A DNA stretch of 64,000 nt from Pseudomonas oryzihabitans (GTDB taxonomy: Bacteria > Pseudomonadota > Gammaproteobacteria > Pseudomonadales > Pseudomonadaceae), in contig NZ_CP102430.1 of assembly GCF_024652905.1 (NCBI RefSeq), positions 34,313 through 98,312 of the forward strand, in the 5' to 3' direction. Shown piece after piece: positions 21,517 to 30,108 of this stretch. The notes below the pieces were generated by a model. That model had not been told where the DNA came from, did not search any database, and saw only the letters and a program-made list of their open reading frames with translations. Numbering within the stretch: the stretch's first letter is position 1; each line of letters begins with the position of its first letter. The position numbers and the translations under genes are program-made.

Positions 21517-22444
21517 ATTGACCCTGGCGATGCTGTTCGCTGCGGGCCTGCCTGCCCTGGCCTCAGCCGATGAAGGCCAACCAATGCGCTTTTCCGAACT
21601 GGCGGCCAAATGCGCGCCTTCGGTGCACCCTTCGACCCTGAAAGCGCTGGTCGGCAATGAATCGACCTTCAACCCCTATGCCATCGGCGTTGTGGGTACG
21701 CACCTGGCACGTCAGCCGCAATCGCTGGGTGAAGCCATAGCAACCGCCCAGCAGCTGGAACGCCAGGGCAAACGCTTCTCGATGGGCCTTGGCCAGCTAC
21801 TGGTCACCAACATGCGGGCGAAGGGGCTGGACTACCCGGCAGTCTTCGAACCTTGCCGTAACCTGCAGGCCATCAGCGAACACCTGGCAGCTGACTACAA
21901 GAAGGCGCTAGCTACCAGCAGCAGCGAGCAAGAGGCGCTGCGCAAGGCCTTTTCCATGTACTACAGCGGCAACGAACTGCGAGGGTTCAAGCCGGATCAT
22001 CCGGGTGAACCTTCCTATGTCGAGAAAGTGGTCACCCGGGCTCTAAACCCCTCGGCCGATGACCCGATTGTGCCTGCCGTAGAGGGCGCAGAAGCGGCAG
22101 AACCCATTTCCGCGGTAGCGGAGCCGGCCCCAGCTCGAACAGCGCCCCAGCGCGCTCGTAGGGCCGCTGAGCAGCAGGAGGGGCCATGGCTCACCTTTAC
22201 AGACGACAACGGCCAGGTTCTTGCTGCTAGTCAGCAGCAAGCTCCCCAGCCCCAGCCCCAACAAGCCGAACAGCCGCAGATCCAGGTCCAGCTGAATACC
22301 GACGCTGATCCCGTCGATGCGCCGCGTGAATTCCAGCGCTTCCAGCCTACGGCGCCGGCTCCCGTCCAGCGCGAGGTCCAGGCTCCCCAAACCGTGGCAG
22401 AGCAGCGCCCGGCTACTCCCTCCTTCATTCAAATCGTCAACTGA
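21500..22444 (+). CDS. virB1: VirB1-like lytic transglycosylase
   Basis: 314 residues. Signal peptide (L-A-M-L-F-A-A-G-L-P-A-L-A-S-A), then a SLT-type lysozyme fold with the catalytic Glu in L-V-G-N-E-S-T-F-N-P (about residue 52) and G-L-G-Q-L downstream. The last third is Pro/Gln/Ala-rich and probably disordered. It opens the peptidoglycan locally for the secretion channel. Its place after virB11 rather than first in the operon is as in some pKM101/IncP-9-like systems. The ATG at 21500 gives an intact signal peptide; the longer frame from 21470 does not. Confidence 0.88.
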   Translation: MQKLPKLTLAMLFAAGLPALASADEGQPMRFSELAAKCAPSVHPSTLKALVGNESTFNPYAIGVVGTHLARQPQSLGEAIATAQQLERQGKRFSMGLGQLLVTNMRAKGLDYPAVFEPCRNLQAISEHLAADYKKALATSSSEQEALRKAFSMYYSGNELRGFKPDHPGEPSYVEKVVTRALNPSADDPIVPAVEGAEAAEPISAVAEPAPARTAPQRARRAAEQQEGPWLTFTDDNGQVLAASQQQAPQPQPQQAEQPQIQVQLNTDADPVDAPREFQRFQPTAPAPVQREVQAPQTVAEQRPATPSFIQIVN

Positions 22445-22445
22445 C

Positions 22446-22461
22446 TTCTCGCATGCGAGAA
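22446..22461. promoter_or_regulatory. Palindrome copy 5 inside the mpf operon
   Basis: TTCTCGCATGCGAGAA begins two bases after the virB1 stop codon and is followed by ATGGAG, the ribosome-binding region of the next gene. The placement matches that at 16215-16230, suggesting a second internal control point that would affect the distal genes. Confidence 0.65.
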
Positions 22462-22472
22462 ATGGAGCGTCT

Positions 22473-22802
22473 ATGAGCATCAAGACCGCGATCCTCGCCG
22501 CAGCACTGGTCCTGGCCAGCAGCGCCTATGCCGATCAGCCGACCTCTCCGGATTACAGCTACGGATCCAAAAGCGACTCGGACGCTTGCGGCGCGACGCT
22601 GTGCCTGTTGGGCATGTCCCGCGATGGTGACTGCGACAAGTACGTCACCCGCTATTTCAGCATCGTTCGTACGAAGCATGGGAAATTCAGCCCCTCTCGC
22701 ACCTCCGAGGCGCGGGGGGACTTCCTGGCCCAATGCGTCGAAGACAAAGCCAGCGGCAAGCAGGCAAACGACAAATGGGGAGGCTCCAAAGGTGGTTTCT
22801 AA
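22473..22802 (+). CDS. TrbM/KikA/MpfK-family conjugal transfer protein
   Basis: 109 residues. Signal peptide (T-A-I-L-A-A-A-L-V-L-A-S-S-A-Y-A), then D-A-C-G-A-T-L-C-L-L-G-M and G-D-C-D-K-Y-V-T-R-Y-F-S-I, the cysteine pattern of the TrbM/KikA family of periplasmic conjugation accessory proteins. The start at 22473 follows GGAG and lies just downstream of palindrome copy 5. Its stop overlaps the nuc gene's start region by 11 bases. KikA of pKM101 sits near nuc in the same way. Confidence 0.82.
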   Translation: MSIKTAILAAALVLASSAYADQPTSPDYSYGSKSDSDACGATLCLLGMSRDGDCDKYVTRYFSIVRTKHGKFSPSRTSEARGDFLAQCVEDKASGKQANDKWGGSKGGF

Positions 22803-23391
22803 GCTAGCAGCCATCAAGTCCCTTGCCCTGGTGGCACTGCTGGCCACGGGCATGCCGTATGCGCTCGCTGATCAGCAGCCAGCGGAAGGCAAGGCCCCGG
22901 TTCTGATCGATGGGGCTCGCCGGATCGAGGTTGGATTTTCTCCGGAAGGATCGGCCCTTGCCCTGGTGCTGCGCTCGATCAGCGCAGCGACCAATTCGAT
23001 ACGGCTATCCGCCTACATGCTGACCAGTCCCGATGTGACCAAAGCCTTGATCGAGGCCAAACAACGCGGCGTGGACGTGGCGATTGTGGCCGACCACGAC
23101 GGCAATCTCGAAGGCGGCGCCGCCCGAGCTGGCCAACATGCACTGACGCTGCTGGCACGCGCCGGCATCCCCACACGGACCGTCAAGGTGTACCCGATTC
23201 ACCACGACAAATTCATGGTGATCGACGGAAAGGCGGTCGAGACGGGCAGCTTCAACTACACGGCTGCAGCAGCAAAGAGCAACAGCGAGAATGCCCTGGT
23301 GGTCTGGAACGATGCCGATCTCGCTGAGCAGTACCTTCGCCACTGGCAAAGCCGGTGGGACAAGGGACAACCGTTCAAACCCAGCTATTGA
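22792..23391 (+). CDS. nuc: Nuc-type endonuclease, phospholipase D superfamily
   Basis: 199 residues starting at GTG with GGGGAGG nine bases upstream. Signal peptide (S-L-A-L-V-A-L-L-A-T-G-M-P-Y-A-L-A), then one HKD motif H-H-D-K-F-M-V-I-D-G-K followed by T-G-S-F-N-Y-T. This is the single-motif PLD endonuclease family of pKM101 Nuc, which dimerises to form the active site in the periplasm. Family members degrade DNA non-specifically; the role in conjugation is not settled. No ATG is available in a good position. Confidence 0.9.
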   Translation: MVSKLAAIKSLALVALLATGMPYALADQQPAEGKAPVLIDGARRIEVGFSPEGSALALVLRSISAATNSIRLSAYMLTSPDVTKALIEAKQRGVDVAIVADHDGNLEGGAARAGQHALTLLARAGIPTRTVKVYPIHHDKFMVIDGKAVETGSFNYTAAAAKSNSENALVVWNDADLAEQYLRHWQSRWDKGQPFKPSY

Positions 23392-23402
23392 GAGGTATGC
23401 GT

Positions 23403-24035
23403 ATGGACAAGCAAAGCAGCGAGCCAACCACCTTCCAGCTCTTTCAGAAGGGCAAGGATCCGCAGGCATTCACGGATCCTCGCCAAGCAGGTGCAGCCTG
23501 GTTCAAGGCTGAAATGTCCGACAAGTCGGTTATCACGGTGCAGAAAGGTAACGGGCCAGCGCGGGTATACGCACAGGTGGGCAAGGAGGGCGCCCAGTAC
23601 GCAAAGGATCTGCCATTCGACAACATGCCGGGCGCTGCCGATTTCAAGGCCTCTTTCAAAGACGCCCTGGAGCGACACAAGACTGAGCGAGCTGGAGCAG
23701 CTGCCGGCAAGGCGGCAGATTCACAGAGTCTGTCCAAACCGATGGACATGCCGGCAATTAGAGCCGCTGAGCGTGGCCACACCTATGAGGGGAAGATCGT
23801 CGGGTTCCAGAACAACAAGGTCATTCAGGCCGTGAGCGAAGGCCAGAAGACCTATCACGTCGCCCATGATCGGACGGCGCTGAGCAGCGCGAAAGCGGGC
23901 CTGCTGCATACCGGAAAGGATCTCTCCATCCGGTATCCCTTCGCGGGTGTCGGCATCGTTCAAGAACGCCAGCTGGAGCGCGAACGGAAGGCCCCGGCCC
24001 TGCAGCCGAAGTCACTCGGAGGCAAGGGCTTTTGA
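23403..24035 (+). CDS. KfrB-domain protein
   Basis: 210 residues. The C-terminal part (about 133-190) has G-H-T-Y-E-G-K-I-V-G, V-I-Q-A-V-S-E-G, H-V-A-H-D-R-T-A-L and T-G-K-D-L-S-I-R-Y, the KfrB domain of IncP-1 plasmids, thought to support plasmid maintenance. The N-terminal 100 residues are polar with no motif I know. The ATG at 23403 is used; 23397 is also possible. It ends the secretion operon and is followed by a strong terminator. Confidence 0.75.
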   Translation: MDKQSSEPTTFQLFQKGKDPQAFTDPRQAGAAWFKAEMSDKSVITVQKGNGPARVYAQVGKEGAQYAKDLPFDNMPGAADFKASFKDALERHKTERAGAAAGKAADSQSLSKPMDMPAIRAAERGHTYEGKIVGFQNNKVIQAVSEGQKTYHVAHDRTALSSAKAGLLHTGKDLSIRYPFAGVGIVQERQLERERKAPALQPKSLGGKGF

Positions 24036-24052
24036 GGCTGCTGATCGCCTAA

Positions 24053-24080
24053 AAAGAACCCCGCCATGGCGGGGTTCTTT
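24053..24080. terminator. Intrinsic terminator of the type IV secretion operon
   Basis: AAAGAACCCCGCC (24053-24065) pairs with GGCGGGGTTCTTT (24068-24080) around a two-base loop; the A and T ends make it work in both directions. It separates the secretion operon from the convergent defence operon. Confidence 0.88.
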
Positions 24081-24142
24081 CATCTGTGCTTATTAAACGC
24101 AGGTAATGAGGCTTAGGAAGCGGTATCGGATAGCGAAAGCAA

Positions 24143-24192
24143 CGGGAAACCTCTTCGACCGTGTTTCCCGCTGGAACGCTTTAGGGTTCCAG
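24143..24192. terminator. Paired hairpins after the defence operon
   Basis: CGGGAAAC (24143-24150) pairs with GTTTCCCG (24163-24170), and immediately beside it CTGGAAC (24171-24177) pairs with GTTCCAG (24186-24192). They lie 23 bases past the end of the minus-strand ATPase gene and probably end its transcript; no T-run is obvious. Confidence 0.45.
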
Positions 24193-24214
24193 CTTACAGC
24201 CCCATGCTCCCCGT

Positions 24215-25960
24215 TTAATAACGGAACCCAAGGAGACTTCCAGTAGGGTCAGTATCGGTGAGTCGGATCCGGACGAAGCTGTCGTAATCAAAGCCTGAAG
24301 TAAAGTCAGCCACAGGAACCATATCGGTGTTCAGTGTGCAGATGTATTGGAAGCCGTATTTTGCAGCCATCGCGGCAGCAAGTTCCAAAGCATGGGCACG
24401 TTGCCGAGGGTCAACACCGTCAAAAATCGTGCTGTCGTGGATCAGGAAGTCGATCCCGAGACCACGCTGGCGTGCGAACGAAATCAGCATGAGGTCGTAG
24501 CAGAAGATTTTCATCTTGCTGATGCCCTCACTCGGACTGCCCGCTATCTCGACATCGAATTTGTAGCCAGTTTCGTCGATATCGATGACAAGCCGGCCAG
24601 GTGACTTATAAAGAGTCTCCGAGAACTCGGAAAAGAGGCCAAGCGCCTTTGACCACAGCACACGCCGCTCTTCATAGTCGAGGGTTGTTGCGCGCTTTAA
24701 CTCGACGGTCTCGACCTTGATCGTGTCGGCCTTCGTGCTCATCTGACGAAGCTGGGTAATCCTATTGGTCAGTTCGTTAACTTTCAGCCGAGTAGCAGCA
24801 TGCAGTTCCTGCAATTGAATAAATTCTTCCAGAGCGCCCTGTCCTGCAAGCGCACTAAGGTAGCCGGCACGTCGATCTGTGAGGGTCGCAATATCAGTCT
24901 CGCGCTCAACGACGGCAGCTTCTAGCGCGGCAATCTCGCTGGCGATGAACTGACGGCGATTGGCGATGATCTGGGCATTGAATGCCCGTGCTTCCTGCAG
25001 TGTCTTTTTGACCGCGCCAGGTAATGCGATGCCAGCCTCACTGTAAAGGGCTTCGAGACGGTCTATCGTTGGAGCGCCTTCGCTCATTAACGAATCGCGG
25101 TAGCGATTGAGACGGCGCTTATCCACGATATTGGCGTTGACCAGGCTATGAATTTCGCTAGTCATGAGGTTCGCCTGACTCTCGATTTCACGGTATTGGG
25201 GAAGAACACGGAAATTCGATAGAGCCTCTCGTTCACGCTCAAGCTGGGTTGCAAGGCGCAGGCGTTCGGCTTCGAGTTCGCCGAGTGATGCCAGCTCGCC
25301 TTCTATGGCTCCAGTCTTGATCGCCTGCTTGAGCGCATCGAGCGCTTTCTTTTGATCTTTCAGCTGCTGCCAGGCGGCGGCCTTCTCCCAATTCAACCCC
25401 AGTAGAAAGGCATTGTGGAGCTGAATGTCCCAAGTTTTCTGGTTGTCGAAGTGCTTGAATGGGATGTTATAGGCGGCTGTCTGGTTACGCACAAAATAGG
25501 AAAGCAGCGAACGTACCGAGGGCTTGTACCCGGATTCTGATGACAACTCACTGACACCGAATAGTGACCAGGCGAGAACGGCTCGCCACCTCTTGACGTC
25601 TAGTCCCGGGACACCTTCCTTGTTCGGCGTTGGCTTGATAGGCCAGTCATCGGTAGTCCCTTCGATTGCAAAGAACCCAGGTGTATCGACCGCGCGCGTC
25701 ACAGCAACGTCGTTGCCCTGCAAGGAAAGCTCTAGCGTGAAAGCCCAACCCTGCAGAGCTTCAATGCGAAGCCCTTTTCCAGGTGCGGTATTACTGGCGA
25801 GGCAAAAGTCGATGATTTCAATTAGCGTCGATTTGCCCAGAGCGTTGGTCGTATCTTTATCCCCGGCCGAGGTAGATCGGTCCGCTAAGATAAGATTGAC
25901 CCCCGGCTTTAGCGGCGTGGTGTGGAAGCCCTTTCGGTTGGCGCGAACAGCTCTGATCAT
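24215..25960 (-). CDS. ABC-3C system SMC-like ATPase, DUF2326 C-terminus
   Basis: 581 residues. Walker A-like G-K-S-T-L-I-E-I-I-D-F-C-L at about 42-54, long coiled coils between about 190 and 430 (many Glu/Ala/Arg/Leu heptads), and a C-terminal ATPase half ending with F-L-I-H-D-S-T-I-F-D-G-V-D-P-R-Q-R, the Walker B/D-loop of DUF2326. This domain belongs to ABC-three-component (ABC-3C) conflict systems, where an SMC/Rad50-like sensor controls an effector. The start at 25960 overlaps the middle-component stop by four bases (ATGA); the longer frame to 26191 runs through that gene and is not used. Confidence 0.85.
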   Translation of the reverse strand: MIRAVRANRKGFHTTPLKPGVNLILADRSTSAGDKDTTNALGKSTLIEIIDFCLASNTAPGKGLRIEALQGWAFTLELSLQGNDVAVTRAVDTPGFFAIEGTTDDWPIKPTPNKEGVPGLDVKRWRAVLAWSLFGVSELSSESGYKPSVRSLLSYFVRNQTAAYNIPFKHFDNQKTWDIQLHNAFLLGLNWEKAAAWQQLKDQKKALDALKQAIKTGAIEGELASLGELEAERLRLATQLEREREALSNFRVLPQYREIESQANLMTSEIHSLVNANIVDKRRLNRYRDSLMSEGAPTIDRLEALYSEAGIALPGAVKKTLQEARAFNAQIIANRRQFIASEIAALEAAVVERETDIATLTDRRAGYLSALAGQGALEEFIQLQELHAATRLKVNELTNRITQLRQMSTKADTIKVETVELKRATTLDYEERRVLWSKALGLFSEFSETLYKSPGRLVIDIDETGYKFDVEIAGSPSEGISKMKIFCYDLMLISFARQRGLGIDFLIHDSTIFDGVDPRQRAHALELAAAMAAKYGFQYICTLNTDMVPVADFTSGFDYDSFVRIRLTDTDPTGSLLGFRY

Positions 25961-26184
25961 GAGGCGGTCCTCACAATAAGGCCGTCTCGGATATCGATAG
26001 CGCCGATTAAATAAAGGAGGTTCGAGGCCAGCACAAATCGCTCGAAGGTCCCTACATTTGGTTCCTTGCGCAGACGCTCCCAGAGGCCTGAAATAGTCAT
26101 TGGCATGTTGAGATGCGCCAACAGCGTAGCGCCGACACCGATCAGCGCCTCGTTCTGCGGGATATGTTTGGTCGGAAGAATCAT
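25957..26184 (-). CDS. ABC-3C middle component, 75 residues
   Basis: Begins M-I-L-P-T-K-H-I-P-Q-N-E-A-L-I-G-V-G-A, the pattern of the ABC-3C 'middle component' family (type 6 in current naming, as I recall it), with a winged-helix-like T-I-S-G-L-W-E-R-L-R region. It has a four-base ATGA overlap on each side, with the HNH gene and the ATPase gene. Middle components are thought to link the ATPase to the effector. This tiny gene is easily missed, and its exact fit in the overlap chain supports it. Confidence 0.85.
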   Translation of the reverse strand: MILPTKHIPQNEALIGVGATLLAHLNMPMTISGLWERLRKEPNVGTFERFVLASNLLYLIGAIDIRDGLIVRTAS

Positions 26185-26924
26185 CTCTCAAACACGTCGC
26201 AGATTTCGAAAAGGTAAATTAGAACGGCGATGCCTGCGGTCTTGTCTGCCTGTCGACGCAGACCACGTTGGGCAAAGGCGCACATTAATTCGAATAGCTC
26301 GTCACCCTTATGGCCCTCTTGCCGGCGAGCGTAATATTCTGCCAGGAAGCCGGCTTTCAATCGCTCAGGAAAGTCAGGATCCAGCTGCGCTTCTGCCTCG
26401 ACATAATCGCTAACGGTGGCTCGTGAGGTTAGCCCAGCAGCGATGATGTGGCGAGATCCATTCGAAAGCGAGTTCTTCTTGACCTTCTCGTCTGGTGCGA
26501 GAAGGTCGAAAGAGCCATTTGGCGCCGGCGCCTGGCCAGCAACCCAAGAGACGGCGTTCTGCAATTCGGGAAAGGCAACATCCGCAAAGGCTGCTTCTAT
26601 AGCTTGCCGGACCTGTCTTTCGTGGCTTTCTTTCAGTTGTAGAAGGGTTGCAGTAGGCCAATCGGCCGCAACCTTGTCGATGATCGTGTGGTGATCGGTA
26701 CAGAGATAGATGAGGTTTTGGACGCTATCGCGCTCATCATCAGTCATAGAGCCGTCATGCCGGGCAGCAGTCGGCTTTTCGCCACAAATATGCGCTGCCT
26801 CGCCAACATAGGTATCGTCTCCCACCTGGGCACGGTACGTAAGGTGTTTGCCACACATCGGGAAGGCGCAGACGCCCCCGCTTCTGAACGCCAGGATGAT
26901 TTTTGTTGTGTAACTAGCGCCCAT
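26181..26924 (-). CDS. ABC-3C effector: HNH nuclease with ABC-3C C-terminal domain
   Basis: 247 residues. N-terminal HNH-type zinc nuclease: Cys19 and Cys24 (V-C-A-F-P-M-C), G-E-A-A-H-I (His45), N-L-I-Y-L-C-T-D-H-H (Asn70, Cys75, His78, His79). The C-terminal half (about 150-247) is helical, the ABC-3C 'CTD' type. As effector it would cut DNA when the ATPase senses invading or damaged DNA. The start is uncertain: ATG at 26924 gives the best domain boundary but the ribosome-binding site is weak, and GTG at 26930 or TTG at 27002 are open too. Confidence 0.82.
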   Translation of the reverse strand: MGASYTTKIILAFRSGGVCAFPMCGKHLTYRAQVGDDTYVGEAAHICGEKPTAARHDGSMTDDERDSVQNLIYLCTDHHTIIDKVAADWPTATLLQLKESHERQVRQAIEAAFADVAFPELQNAVSWVAGQAPAPNGSFDLLAPDEKVKKNSLSNGSRHIIAAGLTSRATVSDYVEAEAQLDPDFPERLKAGFLAEYYARRQEGHKGDELFELMCAFAQRGLRRQADKTAGIAVLIYLFEICDVFER

Positions 26925-27002
26925 GGCCACCGCCGATTTGGAGAGAATCCCTGCTGCTATTGCTATTTGACACGGCTTTCCGTACCTGTTCTGACGGCTC
27001 AA

Positions 27003-27128
27003 TCAAACCGTTTTCAGTTTGAAGGCGTCATCGCCGTAAAACAATGGTTTGCCGTCAGCTCCCGCCAGTTCGAGCTTACCGTCAAGGACGGAATATTCTG
27101 GGGTTCCGGCTTACACCCCCGATGCCAT
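27003..27128 (-). pseudogene. Remnant of an unidentified gene
   Basis: On the minus strand ATG opens a six-codon frame closed by TAA at 27113-27111. The same frame then continues as A-G-T-P-E-Y-S-V-L-D-G-K and A-D-G-K-P-L-F-Y-G-D-D-A-F-K-L to a stop at 27003. The residues look like genuine protein, so this may be the tail of a former gene cut when the defence cassette entered next to the relaxase gene. Not identified. Confidence 0.4.
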
Positions 27129-27153
27129 TTCTTAGGTAATAGCCCTGCCTCAT

Positions 27154-30096
27154 TCAGGTCCTCGCTTGGCCACCGCCCACGCCATCAAGGCCCGTCCGAC
27201 GCTTGCGTTCCAGTCCAGCCTGGCCGTCCACTACAGTGCGAGGCTGTATGGGTTCGCGCCTTTGCTTCTCCCGATCCTGCTGTAGGGACAACGCCGTGGA
27301 CTTGTCGTAGCGTTTGGCGATCGCAGCGGGTAGCCCACTGATCGAGTCAGCGTAAACCCGGGCTTCGAGTCGAGCCCGGCTGATGGCGACATACCAGAGG
27401 TTTTGCGAGGTCGTCCGGCTCTTGGTATTCAGCGAGATCATGACCCGATCATTCGTCAGGCCCTGGGCGCTGTGCACCGTTGCCGAATAGGCATGCTCCA
27501 GGTGCAAGGGCCTATTGGTCGGGAGGCTGACCGTCCGCTCAGGCTGGCCGTTCACCTCCTTGATCGAGGCCAACTGCACCACGCCATTCTCGATGCTCGT
27601 CACGCGCATACGGTCGCCGTTGGTGAGATCGAGCTTCGGATCCTGACGGTTGATCCGAATGAGGTCGCCGACCGACAGTTCGGGCTTTTCCAGCTTGTAC
27701 ACGCTGAGCTTGGTGGCCTTGCGAGGATTGAACTCGTAGCGATTGCCGCTGCGGTCTTTGACCACCAGCACGTTACCTGGCAGCGCCTGGTCTACCACGT
27801 ACAGCTCGCCCCGAGTCAGGCCAGCGGCCTTGTAGTCCTTCTCGGGCTGGATGACCATTCCCTGCTTGTAGCTAGGGGCATACCGACGCTCTGCTTCGGT
27901 GGAATCAACCCGGTTTAGGGTCTCGAACTCCTTGCCTTTGCCCGACAGGCCGAGCGCCTTGCGGGCCATCTGGTTGATCTCCTTTCGATCCTTGTTGGTG
28001 CCGGCGACGATCAGCACCTCTTTCCGCTGCTCCGGGGTCAGGGCGATGTAGTCGCGCACGATTGCCTGGTGCCGGTCCGAGGCTTGCCGCAGTTCTTCGA
28101 CGTGCTGCAGGTGCTGCAGCGCCTGGGCGGGCTTGCCATCCGCCGCGTACTGGACGGCCCGCTTCAATTCCGGATCCTTCTGCCGCTGGATCTCCTTGAT
28201 TCGGGCCGTCTCCATGCCGTTGTGCTGCAGCTGCGCGAAGGGCTTGCCGGCTTCAATGGCTTCGGTCTGCTTGGTGTCGCCCAGCTGGATCAGGCGCGCA
28301 CCCGTTTGCTCGACCTCTCGCATGAGCCGTTCCATCTGGCGGGCACCGACGACACCGGCTTCATCGAGAATGACGATTGTCTTGTCATCGAGGGTCTTGT
28401 TCTTGGTGTTGAAAAAGCTGGCCAGGGTATGGGCATCCAATCCCTCGTTCTTCAAGGCGGTGACCTGGTTGCCATAGGGTGCCAGCGCGACGACGCGATA
28501 GCCCGTCAGTTGCTGCGGGTCGCGGGTACTCATTGCCGTGTTCACAGAGTTGATCAGCTGCACGGCCCGCTCGACCGAATAGGTCTTGCCCGTGCCGGCG
28601 TCGCCCTGGATTCCAACGAATCGGTTGTTGGTCCCGACGATCACCTCCACGGCTTGGTACTGGCCAGCGGATAGGGTGGACCCTTGGAGCGCGCTCGCAA
28701 CCTGCTCCTTGGTCATCAGGGGTGTGACCTGGCCACGTCCAGCGCGCTCGATGGCAAGTATCGCCTTTTCCCGCTTCAACGCTTTCTGTGTGGTGTACCG
28801 CTTGCCGGTCACCTCCAAGGATCCTCGCTTGATGGCCATGTCCACGTATTGACGTGACTGCTTCTCCGACCAGCCTTTCAGCTCCTGCAGGTGAGCGCGC
28901 CATCCTGCAGGCGAGAGTGCCGGCGAATCGGCATCGCCGCTGGCCATCCGGTAGGTGGGGGCGGATTCGATCAAGGTCCCCTGCTTGACCAGCCGGCGTA
29001 TCTCGTCATCGACCTGATCAGGCGTCGCAAGGCCGATGGCCCGGCGCAACGCGACAGTCCGCAAGTCGTGGTCGCTTACCACTTGCTCACGCTCGGTCAG
29101 GTGGTTGATCGCGTACTGGACCACGGCCTGGCCGGGGGTGATGCCTTCCGGCAGGCTGTATTCCGCCTGGCCCTTGGCGGATCTGGCCGCGTACTCACGA
29201 TTGTCGAGGTGACTGCGCGAACCGAAGTCGATGCCCAGCTCTCGCGCCTTGGTAACCCAGTATTCCTTGACCAGGTGCCGGTCGCGCTCGTCCTTTCGCG
29301 GACGGGTCGCCATGGCGATGATCTGCTTCTCAAGCGGTGTCGCATCGAGCCGGGTTTTTCCGTCCTTGGCGAGGGCTTCCTCGATCACCTTCGAGCGGCT
29401 GGAGAACGCTTCGATCTGCTCGCGGGAGATATGGGCCAGCTCGAAGTTGCCCTGGTTGTCCAGAACCCGGATCCCATAGCCCAGCGCTCGCAACTCCTGG
29501 GCGAGAATGCCCTTGTACATGGCATCGATCTGCGGCTGGATCTTGTAGATGTCGTCGTTCCGCAACGCCCGCCATTTGCCATCGGATCGCTGCGTCATGT
29601 TCATGACCACAGCATGCGTGTGAAGCTGCGGATCCTTGGCCCTGCTCATTTCGTGGCGAAACTTGCCGATGACAAGGTTTCCGGAGCGTTCCACCATCGA
29701 CTTGCCGTCCACCTTCTTGCGGGTCTGAGCCAGGCGCTCGACCTCCTGCATGCTGCGGGTCACAGCGCGGTCGTGTGCGGCGATCACATCCTTGTCGCCG
29801 GCAATCAGGGATTGCATGGATACCGACTTGGGAGCCGAAAACGTCAGGTCCAGGCCCATGCGACGGGTGCCGGTTTCCTTGTCGAAGGTCTTGGCCATCC
29901 GCTCGCCGTTCGGCAACTTGCCGTCGAGCAGCCGTGCAAGCTCTTTCTGGTCGATTGCGCCCTCTAGGCCCAGCAGGTCAGCCCCGATGCCCTGCCATTC
30001 GCCAGGGGCCTCCTTGGCGTAGTAGTCATCAGCGCTGGAGAAATACCCTGCAGCTGCATACTGGTTGTCGCCTTTGATCAGCGTCACGTTGAACAT
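27154..30096 (-). CDS. trwC: TrwC/TraI-type (MOBF) conjugative relaxase-helicase
   Basis: 980 residues, close to R388 TrwC. Catalytic Tyr18 lies in G-Y-F and Tyr25/Tyr26 in D-D-Y-Y. The three-histidine metal site is in H-E-M-S-R-A-K-D-P-Q-L-H-T-H-A-V. The helicase half has Walker A G-D-A-G-T-G-K-T-Y (about 530) and I-L-D-E-A-G-V-V-G-A. It nicks oriT, stays bound to the 5' end and unwinds the transferred strand. GAGG precedes the ATG, 12 bases after trwB. Its C-terminal 60 residues are basic and Arg/Gln-rich. The predicted nic sequence at 32250-32261 fits the TrwC recognition type. Confidence 0.95.
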   Translation of the reverse strand: MFNVTLIKGDNQYAAAGYFSSADDYYAKEAPGEWQGIGADLLGLEGAIDQKELARLLDGKLPNGERMAKTFDKETGTRRMGLDLTFSAPKSVSMQSLIAGDKDVIAAHDRAVTRSMQEVERLAQTRKKVDGKSMVERSGNLVIGKFRHEMSRAKDPQLHTHAVVMNMTQRSDGKWRALRNDDIYKIQPQIDAMYKGILAQELRALGYGIRVLDNQGNFELAHISREQIEAFSSRSKVIEEALAKDGKTRLDATPLEKQIIAMATRPRKDERDRHLVKEYWVTKARELGIDFGSRSHLDNREYAARSAKGQAEYSLPEGITPGQAVVQYAINHLTEREQVVSDHDLRTVALRRAIGLATPDQVDDEIRRLVKQGTLIESAPTYRMASGDADSPALSPAGWRAHLQELKGWSEKQSRQYVDMAIKRGSLEVTGKRYTTQKALKREKAILAIERAGRGQVTPLMTKEQVASALQGSTLSAGQYQAVEVIVGTNNRFVGIQGDAGTGKTYSVERAVQLINSVNTAMSTRDPQQLTGYRVVALAPYGNQVTALKNEGLDAHTLASFFNTKNKTLDDKTIVILDEAGVVGARQMERLMREVEQTGARLIQLGDTKQTEAIEAGKPFAQLQHNGMETARIKEIQRQKDPELKRAVQYAADGKPAQALQHLQHVEELRQASDRHQAIVRDYIALTPEQRKEVLIVAGTNKDRKEINQMARKALGLSGKGKEFETLNRVDSTEAERRYAPSYKQGMVIQPEKDYKAAGLTRGELYVVDQALPGNVLVVKDRSGNRYEFNPRKATKLSVYKLEKPELSVGDLIRINRQDPKLDLTNGDRMRVTSIENGVVQLASIKEVNGQPERTVSLPTNRPLHLEHAYSATVHSAQGLTNDRVMISLNTKSRTTSQNLWYVAISRARLEARVYADSISGLPAAIAKRYDKSTALSLQQDREKQRREPIQPRTVVDGQAGLERKRRTGLDGVGGGQART

Positions 30097-30108
30097 CGGG
30101 GCACCTCG

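Noticed and set aside
29000..29967. 358-codon plus-strand frame inside trwC (28891-29967)
   Set aside because: Antisense to the relaxase domain with its three-His motif.
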